A stretch of 50,944 nt of DNA from positions 1 to 50,944 of the forward strand of contig WION01000378.1 in NCBI GenBank assembly GCA_015039365.1, given 5' to 3'. Shown here in pieces: positions 37,460-49,189 of the stretch. The notes below the pieces were generated by a model. It had not been told where the DNA came from. It worked only from the letters and a program-made list of their open reading frames with translations, and searched no databases. Every line of letters starts with the position of its first letter. Within the stretch, counting starts at the first letter, position 1. The translations under genes were made by a program, and so were the position numbers. Source of the DNA: Amanita rubescens. Lineage: Eukaryota; Basidiomycota; Agaricomycetes; Agaricales; Amanitaceae.

Positions 37460-38782
37460 CTATGGCTGTGGCCGTTCTCGCAAGCACACCTTGGGAACTG
37501 CACCCGTGACGCCATTGCGTTCCACAATACACCATCCATCATCAAATTCGGCAAGAAGCTTCGCAACGTCTCCAACTCTCAAAGGCATCTCGTCCGACAG
37601 TAAAGGTCGATAAGGGCGCGATGACCGTGATAAACCGGGACGCAGCCGTCCCACCACTGTCGGCGTTGGCATTGGCGTTGGCGCTGGTGTTGGCGTCTGG
37701 ATTTGGATTCAGATTTGGAGTATGGCCAGTACTCGACGGCAATGCAGGTGACTGGTACAACGTGGGGGGCGACTGATACAACGTGGGTAAATGCACATGC
37801 GAGCTCGAAGGTGTTTCCACATCATCAAACATCAAGAACGATTTGCTAAGTCTCCTTTCCATCGGAGTTGCATTTAACGTGTTGTTGGTTGGCTTCGATT
37901 CCGCCCTGGACGGTCCTTGTCGACTGGAAGCCGCTTTTATCTCTTCAGACTTTTCAGCATGCGTAGAGCTGCTCTGGACTTCCGTGGAATGACCAGATGG
38001 AGGGGAAGACGTCGACGATTGTGGTGGATCACTTCTCACCGCAGGACTGCTGACAGGCAGCGCCAGGTCCGACGGTGCGTCGGCGGGCAACGAGGTGCCT
38101 GATTCCTGAGAAGGACGATTTTGGTAAGGATGGGCCACGAATCTAAACTGTGGTTCGCTGTAATTGCCGGATGTCCGTCTCGCTGGCTGGCTGGGTCGGG
38201 GTTGTGGCCGCGGTGGGGAGGCCCACCTCGTTTGTGGCTCACGACGTGGGCTATACGATTGCTCTGGCCTTCTTGTACGATCATCTGGACCCTCCCTAGA
38301 ATTGCCCGTTATGGTGCTTGGCGGTGTGCCTGAAGCACCACCAGTGGTCGAATAACCCACTGGTGTCGCTGCCATCGACCTCCTCGCACCACGATCATCA
38401 ACACGGCCCCTGGAACCAGTATCCACCAAAGTGGCTGACTGTGTGCTAGAAACGCCAGCGGCCGATTGTGTCATCGGACTCATGGAAAGCGACGGCCTCG
38501 GTCTTGACGCGCTTCTCTTCCCTCTGCGCCTCTGTTTTTTTACTTTCGCATAGACAAAGAAGCCTGCGAAAGTGGTCAAGTAAGGAACCGCGAGTCGACG
38601 CCAATGGAGTTGTACACACCTATGAATATTCCAACTATGACGCCGCCGGTGACTGCGAGCGGCGCAATCACACCCTTGGAAATCGTTGTAGGCTGTGTAG
38701 ATACCGGCGCTCCTGCCACCGTAGAGGCATTTGAACCCTGACTTGTCGCAGTCGAGGAGCTCGACAAGGAGGTGGCGGGCAT
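37460..38782 (-). CDS. Single-pass membrane protein with C-terminal SH3 domain (Fus1-like layout)
   Basis: Starts at ATG 38782 (MPATSLSSSSTATSQ). A Ser/Thr-rich extracellular stretch leads to a transmembrane helix formed across an intron (GVIAPLAVTGGVIVGIFI, then AGFFVYAKVKKQRRRGK; exon 2 from about 38579). About 300 disordered Ser/Pro/Arg residues follow, and the C-terminus is an SH3 domain: YRPLLSDEMPLRVGDVAKLL, DDGWCIVERNGVTGAVPK with the conserved GW and the Pro-x-x-x end. Layout as in yeast Fus1, a cell-fusion and polarity protein. The frame changes between the (Asn-Ala)n region and the SH3 part near 37700, either by a short intron ending CCAG or a slip in the CCAACG repeat. A role in signalling at the plasma membrane is inferred. 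Confidence 0.7.
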
Positions 38783-39012
38783 GATCTTCGGGGACAATCC
38801 CTTTGAGTGTCAGAAGAAAGGACTAATGGGCCAAACCTATGCTGGTGAAGAGCGGAAACGTGGACGGACACTCGGCGGAAATAGCGGGGCGTAAGTATGG
38901 CAAAGGGCAGTGTTCGTGTGTATCATGATGCATACCAATCGATGCATCATTTAAGATATATACGTTGAGAAACGGCATCAAATTATATGTAATGATATGC
39001 AAAGGCTGTACA
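38783..39012. other. Intergenic, upstream of the SH3 gene
   Basis: Promoter side of the SH3 gene. No coding signal. Confidence 0.4.
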
Positions 39013-39283
39013 GTTTCAATTTTGGTTCAACCACTGACTGCTTGATTTAACAACGGAGTGATGTTCCATCTGGGGTCATATTTAGTAGCACCAACTCTCC
39101 ACCGCGTGGGCTCGTCCATTATATATGGTTATATGTTCAATTTCGGTTCTACCTGACTGCTTGCTTTATATAACAGCGGAGTGATGTTCATACTTATATA
39201 GCAGTACCAACTTCCCACCACCGCATGGACATCAGGCTCTACGTCACCTCACAATTATCTCGTCCATTATATATGGTCATATG
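39013..39283. repeat. Direct repeat at the 3' end of the Clp-type gene
   Basis: Two imperfect copies (about 39013-39135 and 39136-39283) share TTCAATTT(T/C)GGTTC, GACTGCTTG, CGGAGTGATGTTC, TAGCAGTACCAAC-like blocks and CTCGTCCATTATATATGG. The second is longer by some 25 bases. The right copy reaches the stop codon of the minus-strand gene (39277-39279), so the last codons and 3' flank are the source of the repeat. Confidence 0.8.
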
Positions 39284-42200
39284 ATATCTACCAAATGATT
39301 GGAAACGGCTCTGTACAGCGACCTTGCGCCTTCCTCTGAGCAGTAATTCACCAGCGCATTATCAACCATTTTTTCCACTGCCTGCGGTGTCAATTCACGT
39401 ACTGCTTCGCCGGCGAGCGAGTACAGCGCCTCGGAACAGATAACCTTCCTCTCCTCGAGTGTGAATGGAACAAATGGCAAAACTCTTGTAACCCGTGACA
39501 GGACAGAAGCCTATTCAGCATGAAGTCAGGTACGGTTGATCAACTGTCAAGACACATACCCCGAGGCATTCCGATACTTTTGGACGCAATAACCCCATTA
39601 GCTCGGTGTATTCCTCTTGAGAGAATGGTTCCTGTGGGCATTGCCGCGCTTCTTGATATTTGAGGATCATATCATGGCCAACGTTTGATGTTCCCAACCA
39701 CACTACATTTCTAACATCGACATGGCGACTCCCGGCCTCGATAGAACACCGGCCCAGCTCCCAGGGCATCAGTAGCGACCACAATGCTTTCTCATCCTCC
39801 GTCTTTTCAATCTCCTAATTTGGGTTCAGAAAATGAAAAGGCAAATGCACAATACATACATCGAGTACAACAACACATCTCTTTCCCTCGTTGTTGACCA
39901 GGAACTCGGCAAGGGTACATGTTGTTGGTGTCTTTGGTATAGTTTAGACTCTTATTATAATAACAGCGTTATTAATACGTACCTCATAAGGACTCATGGA
40001 ATACGATTTCCACAGGTCATGAGTGGATTTGAGGGTGGTCATGTTCACCGTGTGAGTCGGTACGTCCAACAAAGACCCAACTGAACAACGAATCAGAACA
40101 CGCCGTTCAAAGATTCACAACCGCACTTACATTTGCGCGCTAACAGACTTTTGCCATGTCCACTTGGACCTGAGGGGAATTGGTTTAGGTCTGACGAAAA
40201 ATATTCAACAAACCTCTTACCGCATAGCAACACAACAATGGGAGTAGCTGACAGATGTCGTGTGTGGATGCTGAGAAGCTTGAACAACTGCTCAAGGGCC
40301 CGATCCTGACCCACGATCTCGTATCGGACACGAGTCAGAGGTCGGAACGAAGATCGATGCATTAGGGCGGATGCTCTTCGAGTATCAGGAGCCTCCGCCT
40401 TTTCCACGTAATACCTGCATTTGTCTATGTCAGTGACGAGTTCGAACAGTGGAAGACAATACAAACCTTGTAGCAGCGTCGACTTCCTCTAGTATTGTAG
40501 TCCTGACTACGGGACTTGAATCAGGTTCAGCTAATTCCGTCTTGGTTCGAGGATCTACATTAGTTGGCCCCTGCTTCTCGCTGTGATTCCTTGCGACACG
40601 TGGGTTCGCTCCATAAGCCAGGAGTAGCTTGACGATTTCCATTTTATGGGTCAATTGATCATTCGTCAGGGCGAATTCCAATGCTGATTGTGGTCCAATC
40701 GCCTCATTTGGACCTGCGTGCCCGCTCTCCAACACTTTACGTACTTCATCAACTTTATCGCTCGCAATTGCGAAAAACAACGTTGGTCTTGGAGTAGCTA
40801 TTGCATGCACAGCTGGAACCATTCTGGAAGAGCGCCGAGAGATAGGAGGTGCAGAATGAGGGATAATCTGTGTCAGTTCACGGGTAGTCATTTTTTCTGT
40901 ATAACCATCCTCTTGTTCGTCTATGCGATACAAGGAGGGTTCTGAGGCTCTACTGGGAGCTCTATCAAATGTTATTTGTTCATAGTAGGGATTCGATGAA
41001 TCCGGATACCAGCTGCTATTCGGGGAGATGGGAGCAGAACGAGGTTCGCCAAAGTTCCGGAGATGGAGCGAATATTCAGATAAAGGTGAAGGAATGGACT
41101 CTTGCGAGGTGAAAAGCGAATTACGAATATGTTCGGGTATCGATGATGTGCGTGCCGGAGATAGCTGTTTGGTCAGCATGTTAGGCGTCTATGTCAATGC
41201 AGGATAAGTGGCCTTACTAAATGATTGTAAAATGGTGACCTGGCTGATGATACAGATGATGACATAGATATACGATTGGTAGATGCTGCCTCATTCCTGT
41301 TGAGAATACAAATCTGCAGAAAAGATAAGTATATTCTTACGAGAATGAGATGTAATGGATCCGTTGGAACTGTGAAAAGGTTTAAAAGAGATATGTTGAG
41401 GGAAAGCTGATGATGACTGGATATTGGCCTTGTCAAATGGGGCCTTATTGAGATCGCGGCACTCACTAGTCTAAGGGGCCTAATGCTTCCGCTAGTGTCG
41501 TAAGTCATGGATGCAGAATCCGGGCGTCTTTCGTATGAGGAGTTGTGACCAGAACGGATCTCATTTGATCTTTGGAAACTTGCTCTGCGTGATGGCGGTA
41601 TGTTGCTGGAACGAGACTAGGCAAGATGTCAATATGCATTCAGCGTAAGGCCCAGGCACCTTACTTGTGGCTTTCCTGAAGATCTCCAGCCAAAGGGCAC
41701 CTTTCTAGACCAAGAAGCGCCGCTTGACGTCTTCAGTTTAGCGCTATCTTCAAAAGGGGGTTGAACGCTCATGGATGCACCACTATTTTGAGATGATAGA
41801 AAAGCTTGAGATTCAACCGGTGAAAGCATCGAAGAATTTGAAGATGGAGTAAGATTTTGGGTGTCTGTGAATGCAGTGATCGCTTGCTCTTGTGATGAAT
41901 CATTAAATGAGGAGGTAGCAGAAAATGGGGGCCTGAACGAAGATTCTAGTTGTAAAAGTATTGATGAATACGCTGCATCTCCGGGAGGGGGGACCTGGGA
42001 GAATGCGTCGCGGGATGATGGGTGCATATTACATTCAGAAATGGAGGAAGTTGGGCTTGCCATATAAGCGAGACGAGGGGAACTGCGTGAACTCCTGATC
42101 GAAGTATTATCGTCGCCCACGTCTTCCGTAAGATTCGGCGTACGGTCGTTGCTCACTGGCTCTTCCGAATCAAAATCAAGGACAGCGACATTAGTGGCAT

Positions 42201-43610
42201 CCAATCCATATGTGTTTTCGTCAACTCGGTGAACAAAACTACGCGAGGCCTCTGTCCTTCCTGGAGAAACGCCCTGATGTGGCGTGAATCCTTTCTTCCA
42301 AATGGCGGACGCATTTTCGGTATGGGTTGTGCCGGTCCCTGATTGCTCGTCCGAGTTGGGCAACGGTAACAATTCAGCTGCACTTGCAACTATCGATTTT
42401 GATGTTTCTGTGGTATCACTATTTGCCTCCACGCAAACTGGCCCAAGGACACCCGATTCCTCAAATGCGGTGGCTGTTGGTGCTTCTACCCCGTCACTGG
42501 GTCTGGTACCAAGAAACATCCCAGTGGAGATAGTCGCATTCAACTGATTCACGTCATTCTTGATGACGTTGCCATCTGTCATAACAGAATGCTGAACTGT
42601 GCCTAGAGCATCTTTTTCGACTTCGTGACGTGGACTTGGACAGTCGGCTGTACAGTCCAGATTATTTTCCGACACAGCGTCATCTTCAACAGCAGATTGA
42701 AGATTCAGTCGGCCAAGGATCCCAGCATGCGAGCACATCTTAGTAGAAGTAGAGCTATGAATAGGAGCTCGTGGTGAAGTAAATGCTAGAGGACTAGGTG
42801 GTTGCCAGCTTTCCGCGTAACCAGAGTCAATAAATACTCCGCTGTCCTTCTCCTCGGAGTCAATTTCAGGAGGCACGGATGAGTCTAATTGCAAGTGCGA
42901 GGGACGATGCAGTGATGACCGGTCGTATAGTCCAGACATGGATGTTGATCTGCGACGAGAAGCTCGTTCCGGAGCGTATTCGGGTGGAGGTTCGGGAAGA
43001 GCGCTGCTATAATTGCGTGTATGCGATAGACTACGGATCTGGGGCCTATTTTCTTCCACACCGTCTTGGCCGGTATCATCATCTGCTCCATGAGGGAGAG
43101 GAGTCGTGACCCTTGACCGGGGAGCGCTATCATCAGAGAACGCAATAGACGGGTACGTATCTCCCATCTCTTCCGGGTCAAATGTGGCATAACCATCCTC
43201 CTCTGTTACAGTGTTGTCGTTCCATGCCTCGGGCAGGTCGACATTGCTTGTGTCCTCTGTTGTGAGGTCCGAATTCTCCACCTCTGGGTCGTCACCTATT
43301 ACATCCCTGAGCGCGTGCAATAGTCCTGACAGACGAGGCGATCGTGGTGGAGATTCGACCGCTATAATGGGAGGGGGCTGTAAAGGATGGGCTATAGCCT
43401 GTTCCAATTTTCGTGGCGAGTCGATGATAGTTACGCCCGGAGACGGTCGCACGGACACAGTATGCAGAAAATTACAGGAATCTGCAAACAAACACCGTCC
43501 GCGCTGATAGAACGGGCATGGTCGCGCTAGATGCGCGTGAGAGGGCAAGATAAAGCTAAAAGATAGTTAAACTTACTTTTTACTCGCCATGTTGGTGCTT
43601 GCGAGGTCAT
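39277..43610 (-). CDS. CCCH zinc finger - ankyrin - Clp-type AAA+ ATPase fusion protein
   Basis: Exon 1 43610-43577 (MTSQAPTWRVK) joins in phase to 43526 giving WRVKTRPCPFYQRGRC and DSCNFLH: a CCCH finger (C-x7-C-x5-C-x3-H), an RNA-binding type. About 600 disordered Ser/Pro/Asp residues follow (to 41665). Small exons 41616-41467 and 41406-41218 and exon 41164-40467 keep phase 0. The last of these has two ankyrin-like repeats (TLFFAIASDKVDEVRKVL, KMEIVKLLLAYGANP). Then EIVGQDRALEQLFKLL, Walker A GPSGHGKSLLARK, Walker B RCVVVLDEIEK, sensor-1-like WLGTSNVG, and the ClpB-type small domain (LPFVPFTLEERKVICSEAL) ending LVDII. About 1,250 residues. Ankyrin plus Clp AAA+ recalls animal CLPB/Skd3. The arginine-finger region is not the usual R-x-E-F-x-N-R-I-D. 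No stop separates the zinc finger part from the rest once spliced. Confidence 0.75.
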
Positions 43611-43924
43611 CACAAGGCATCTGGCGTAGCGCTAGAGACTTAGCAACAACTGGTGACCCTGTTGCTTGACGCGGTGAATAAATGGCTTTCCGAAGGGAGA
43701 TTGCCACGTGACCGCGCATTGCCTTCCGATGGCGACTCGCATTCCCCGCCTGACTCTATTCTCTGGACCACATTGTTCATTGTGTGACGTACGTGATGTA
43801 GTCTAGCAGCAATAAACCTGGTTAACTTTGGATTAGGTTGCAAAGGCAGAGCTCGCTAAAGTACGACGGTCGGTAAGCATGATTCAAGCTTTGCCCAGAC
43901 TGGACCAGTGGCACTCATTCTTTC
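43611..43924. other. Divergent promoter region
   Basis: Between the leftward Clp-type gene and the rightward CCHC gene. No supported ORF; must contain both promoters and possibly a first exon of the CCHC gene. Confidence 0.5.
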
Positions 43925-45301
43925 TAGCATACTTTCGAATTGGATGTTATCAACATTCAGGATAAAGGCCAAGAGAAGTGGAAGGAAAAATACGTCCACT
44001 GGATCCCCGCCCTTCACCTTGAAGGAAAGGAGATAGCGAAGGGTAGATGGGGAGCGGACGCCGTATCCTCGGCATTGAACCGATGGGAAGCGATGAGAAA
44101 GCAGGAAGCCGTCCAGAAGTCTGTCAAGGAGTAGACTCATACCCGTTCTTTTATGATTCTCGGCCTGACGGATGGATACCAGCTGGAACGTATATCCGAG
44201 ATAGCGAAATCATTCTTGGAGACGTTGACATCCCATCCGAAGAAGTTCATTCTGAAAACAAATCAAACTCTTGCTTCAATTGTGGTTCCATTCACCATTT
44301 AGTCGGGTCCTGCCCCTTACCCCGCGATCACTTACGAATATCATTATCACGCCAATATTATAACTTCTTCAAGGATGACAGCTCCTATCGCCCCGAGAGA
44401 TTAGTTACCGTTTTTGAGCGGCAAAGACAAAGACTAGAATGGGTCGAGGAGTTCGAGCCCGGGACAATCAAGAATCCACTACTGCGACACGGACTGGGCG
44501 AGGATGGAACCTACCTCAAAAACATCTGTCATTGGGGTTATCCCAAAGGCTGGTTTAGCGTTCAAGACCCCCGAGAAGTGATGAAAGAGCGTATCCTGAA
44601 TAGTGGCTCCCAAGAAGCTCGTGATGAGAGCCCATTCTTTATATTTGGAGATAAAATTGAATCGTTATCTGCCTCGACAATAGCATCAGATGAGAAAAAC
44701 ACATCTGGTCCGTCGGCACCAGCTGGTGAACCTCGAAGGTGGGCAAAATACCCCCCTGCGTACTTCCATACAGATATGCTTCCGGTGTATATCCCAACCA
44801 TTACCAACCCTGCTGAAGCACAAGAGCTTTCCCACGAATCCCATCCCACCCAGGACAATCGCAACTCAACGTTCACTCCAGATAGACAGAACCTTTGGGA
44901 AATGATCATTTCCGGAAGGATATTACTCGAGAGTGACCGCACGCCCTCCTCAATACCACCCTGGAGACTTCCGGATGCATTTTCGGAACGCAGAAGTTTG
45001 AGTTCCTCGCGAAAGGGAAACAGTGATCTCCCCCCTCCTTCTCCCGCGCGGTCACCGTCTCCACTGCCACCGGTACCCCCACAATTGATAACAGAACCGA
45101 CAGATGAACCTTTTTTGACTCTCCAACCTCAACCCAGGCTGCAGTCCATCTCTCCATACGGATTACTCTTTTGGGAACCTCCAGATGTTTGTCCATCCTA
45201 CTCAGGAACGAGTCCGAGAGGAAGTCGAGACTGTGAGTCTTGAGCACAGCATTCCAGACGCGTCAGGAGAACAGGACATGGAATTCTCAGACGAAGAATG
45301 A
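43925..45301 (+). CDS. CCHC zinc-knuckle (ZCCHC8/PSP-like) protein
   Basis: The core reads CFNCGSIHHLVGSC, a perfect C-x2-C-x4-H-x4-C knuckle, followed by SLSRQYYNFFKDD, RQRQRLEWVEEFEPG, LLRHGLGEDG and WGYPKGWFSVQDPREVM. That succession (knuckle, then a proline/Trp-rich module with GYPxGW) is typical of ZCCHC8/PSP-type nuclear RNA-processing proteins. The rest is disordered. An upstream open stretch from an AG acceptor at about 43925 (TFELDVINIQDKGQEKW, KEIAKGRWGADAVSSAL) probably belongs to it but is one frame off at about 44130. Near 45170-45240 a second one-base shift leads into EHSIPDASGEQDMEFSDEE, a better end (TGA 45299) than the stop at 45241. No ATG exon could be fixed. Confidence 0.6.
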
Positions 45302-45489
45302 GCATTTAGTTCCCCGTTCCCCGAATAATAATTGAATCATGTCCGCTGATAGGCAACCGGAGGCGACACGGACCATTCCCAATCCAGCGGCAGACAAAGG
45401 TCTCTTAATCTCATTGAAAACTTTCAGAGGTACACGCTAATAAGCATACGTCACGCCACCTAAATCGGGCATAGCTTTACTTTCGGTAC

Positions 45490-46230
45490 GTGTTTGAGCT
45501 ATGTATGTGCCCCAGTTCGCACGCATGTGTATTGGGAACAGTGGATCGTGATCACAATCGCCTCGAACATGCGAGGCAGTGGACGCAAGCCCGTTGGATC
45601 CGTAAGCTTAACATCGGTGTGGGTTGCAACTGCTCTCTCGGGCTGCCTCAAAGAACGCGATGAGTTGGGGTCGATGGAAGTAGATACGAATGTATTGAAC
45701 ATTGAATGTTAAATATATGCTTGTTCCCCGCGAACTCGACTTCTTGGCAGGAATATTACTGACCTTGATAGTAGACAGTATGGGTTGCCAGCGAAAATGT
45801 GGCGCGACTATGTTGGAAATAACGGCGAGCATTGTCCGAGCTGTGCGTGAAATCAGTATTAGAACTCGTATGTATACGTAAAAGCTGTGCTGCTAATAAT
45901 AACATGCTCGCCCCATCCAAGACACTAGCGGTCGTCACTGCAGTGCCGACACGAACCTTGCGCCTGATTTCTTTACTGTTTACAGCTAAGTCCAGAACGA
46001 TAGGCCCCTCCCCTGAAAAATACACACGCAGCGGGGCCTGAATTTCAAGTCCGACAAGCCTGACATGATTACATCATCAGCTACCACATCACAGCGGAAC
46101 ATGCTATCCTGTATCCTGCTCTCCAGGTGCATCTGGGGGGTACTTGCGACGAGAGATAAGTTTGTCCACAAGTCTTTCATCATACACGACGTCTTGGACG
46201 GGCCACGGCCTTGGTTAGCCATATTGGCAC
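45490..46230 (-). pseudogene. Coding-like fragments of an unknown gene
   Basis: The minus strand shows pieces with real-protein texture: FRCDVVADDVIMSGLSDLKF, GPIVLDLAVNSKEIRRKV, VGTAVTTASVLDGASMLLLA, MLAVISNIVAPHFRW. Hydrophobic runs suggest membrane segments, and the layout recalls the DUF6534 neighbours, but I cannot order the exons into one open frame. One piece is repeated in inverse orientation at 46286. Confidence 0.3.
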
Positions 46231-46315
46231 GTGATCTAATATTTGAACTCAGCCCTTAGCCGACTGTGTGTGTGTTTGTCTTGGCGGGGCCTATCGTTCT
46301 GGATTTAGCTGTAAA
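45979..46315. repeat. 30-bp inverted repeat with 277-bp loop
   Basis: Arms 45979-46008 and 46286-46315 are reverse complements with one mismatch. Both read GPIVLDLAVN outward or inward: minus strand in the left arm, plus strand in the right arm. The sequence beyond the arms does not match, so this is a short coding-derived inverted duplication. Confidence 0.8.
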
Positions 46316-46544
46316 TCTATTATCTACCAGTGTCCAAACCAAGAAAGGGTAATTTCAAACCCCCAATTTCTGTTTTTTCGTTCAAGGTATTACTTACTTA
46401 CAGAAGCAGGGCTTGACTCCCAGTGAGAATTGCCCCGAGGGAAATCTGCGGCAACCGGCAGCGGTCCGTCACGCTCGTGGTACGAAGGCCTGAAATTATA
46501 CTCCGTTCTGTTCCTCATGCTACCTCTCGCTTGCTATAGTTAAT

Positions 46545-47159
46545 TTTATTGGAACTTATCACCATCATCGTTGCGCCAACTTTCATAATCTTCGGATCCG
46601 TACTTTACTATATTGATAGTAACACTGGCTATCCCGTACTCGTGAGTGACTCGTCCTATTGAATGACGCTTGTTCGGTTGAGTCAAGCAACTTTTCAGGC
46701 ATGGATATCCATCTCGCTGGGGATTGATGTCATAATTGCGATTGCCATGGTCTGGTCTGTGCGTGATTAATCTATTGATTAGTCTTTTTCCACCTCTTAT
46801 ACTTGCACGCATTCCCAGCTAAAGAGAAATAAAATATTCTCCAAACAATTGAAACCTAAGGTAACTCGTTTGGTTTACCTCACAATCGGGACGGGCACCC
46901 TGACAGGTATTTCTGCTTCGTTCTCTCAACGGATTGTCACATCTGAGCGAGGACAACAGCTATAATAAATTTCATCACTGTTATAATATTTGTCACCGAG
47001 CCTGGTTATATCTATGGACCGGCAATTCTCCTATCGAAGATCTATGCTAATTCGATGATGGTCTTTCTTAATGATCGCGCCCCTGCTCTTCATGGTTGCG
47101 ATAACCATGCAACTTCAGATGTGGTGACCATACCTCTCCGTTCGGACACCGCTGCTTAA
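46545..47159 (+). pseudogene. DUF6534-type membrane protein, 5'-truncated copy 3
   Basis: Plus-strand exons equivalent to the last three of copies 1 and 2: ITIIVAPTFIIFGSVLYYID, intron, AWISISLGIDVIIAIAMVWS, intron, RLVYLTIGTGTLTG, intron with two adjacent stops, GPAILLSKIYANSMMVFLNDR, ending RSDTAA at TAA 47157-47159. The first helices and start codon were not found upstream. Splice sites remain good (GTGCGT, TTTTCAG). A truncated duplicate in opposite orientation to copies 1 and 2. Confidence 0.6.
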
Positions 47160-47237
47160 GAACAGCCATCTTCGGAAGGCTGCGATGATGTTGGGCGTAG
47201 TACGTAGAGGCTCACGGCAAACTGGTATCTATAGACA

Positions 47238-47460
47238 AATGTCGCTCCAACGAACCCATCTTCGCTGCTGCCGCCCTCTCTTTCGCCCAGACGGCCTCCA
47301 ATGCTGCTCCGTTCATTACTGCCACCTCCCGTTCGTCCAAATGGCCTCCGATGAGGCCATCTCTACTTAGGCCCTCTCCCATTCATCCAAATGACCTCCA
47401 ATGAGGTCACCTGTGCGGCCGCCCTCTCCTCTTCGCTCAGACGGCCTCCAGTGAGGCATG
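47238..47460. repeat. Degenerate 50-bp minisatellite, about 4.4 units
   Basis: The phrase TCCAAATGGCCTCCAATGAGG or a variant recurs with exact 50-base spacing: 47239, 47289, 47339, 47389, 47439. Between the phrases lies GCCGCCCTCTCC-like sequence. 50 is not a multiple of three and stops occur in all frames, so it is not a protein repeat. Confidence 0.8.
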
Positions 47461-47710
47461 GATTAGTCTGCCCCGTTTCTCCGAAAAAAGTCAGGGAGGC
47501 CAACTGCCGTCGATCCTGGAGAGTGTGAGCATCGCGCCGAACATGTTGGAAGAGGAAGCGATGGGTAGCACCCAACACCTACCGTCATCCGCCTCGCTCC
47601 TCCTTATCTCCTACCCCACGGGCATCATCCTCCTCGCACTCCTCATCTCCTTCCCCACAGGCGGTAAGTTTTTTCTCAAACATTCCAGGCTATTTTCTCA
47701 CTTTACGACA

Positions 47711-48451
<741 letters not shown>

Positions 48452-48710
48452 GAACGTCGTCCATCCGAATATTCGCAGAGGTAATCCGAGAGCATGGTCG
48501 CCGAGGCTGAGAGATTTGCAGCGGAAGACGAGGTGCTCACCTCTTGCAGGGAGCAAGAACAGCAGAAGACGGTGTGCGGCGCGCGCGCTCAGTACATTTC
48601 TGAACGCATGCAACTTCTGATGTCTTTGTTTTCTTACTCGTTAATCCTATCTTTGCATACCCATTTTGCACTTTCTTTACTGAGTTGACTGAATGGCTTA
48701 GCATATAACT
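48452..48710. other. Gene-free stretch
   Basis: No coding signal after the Hsp70 fragment. Confidence 0.4.
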
Positions 48711-48840
48711 TCTCGACTTAGTTTTACTTAGTTGACTTAGTTTCTACTTAGTTGACTTAGACGTACACATAGCAACTTGGCCAAAAAAAACTGTAAGTAA
48801 ACTAAGACAAAAAAACTAACTCGAGAAATTCAAGTCGAGA
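48711..48840. mobile_element. Short inverted-repeat element (MITE-like)
   Basis: 130 bases bounded by TCTCGACTT (48711-48719) and its reverse complement AAGTCGAGA (48832-48840). Inside are tandem ACTTAGTTGACTTAGT units on the left and GTAAGTAAACTAAG on the right, which partly pair with each other (CTTAGTTTTACTTA versus TAAGTAAACTAAG). AT-rich, non-coding. No clear target-site duplication was seen, so the mobile nature is inferred. Confidence 0.45.
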
Positions 48841-49189
48841 CGGATGAAAGGGTACGTTAGGGCGAAGCGCAATCGGGGAGCTGATCGATCAGCGCTATCA
48901 GCCCTCTCAACTTATCCTTAGATATTAATCCTAATGCGGATCAAGTTGTGCTTGGCACGCGGGAATCACGGCGGGATGGCTTCTGTTCTCTGTCGTAGTA
49001 CTAGTCACTTCAGTCAAGACAGAATTGGTCGATATTGATCAGCAGATTTTTCAAGTTTTTACGGGATCCTGGTGTGACATTGTTTAAGTTGGGATGTGAT
49101 TTACCGTCACAACCCAGTCTTGAGCTCGCGCATGGTGTCTCAGACAGTCTTAACGCAACCTTACCCACCAAGCTGAGAAGTAATGTACT
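48841..49189. other. Intergenic, 5' of the unknown 294-residue ORF
   Basis: No gene seen. Promoter region of the next ORF presumably lies here. Confidence 0.5.
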
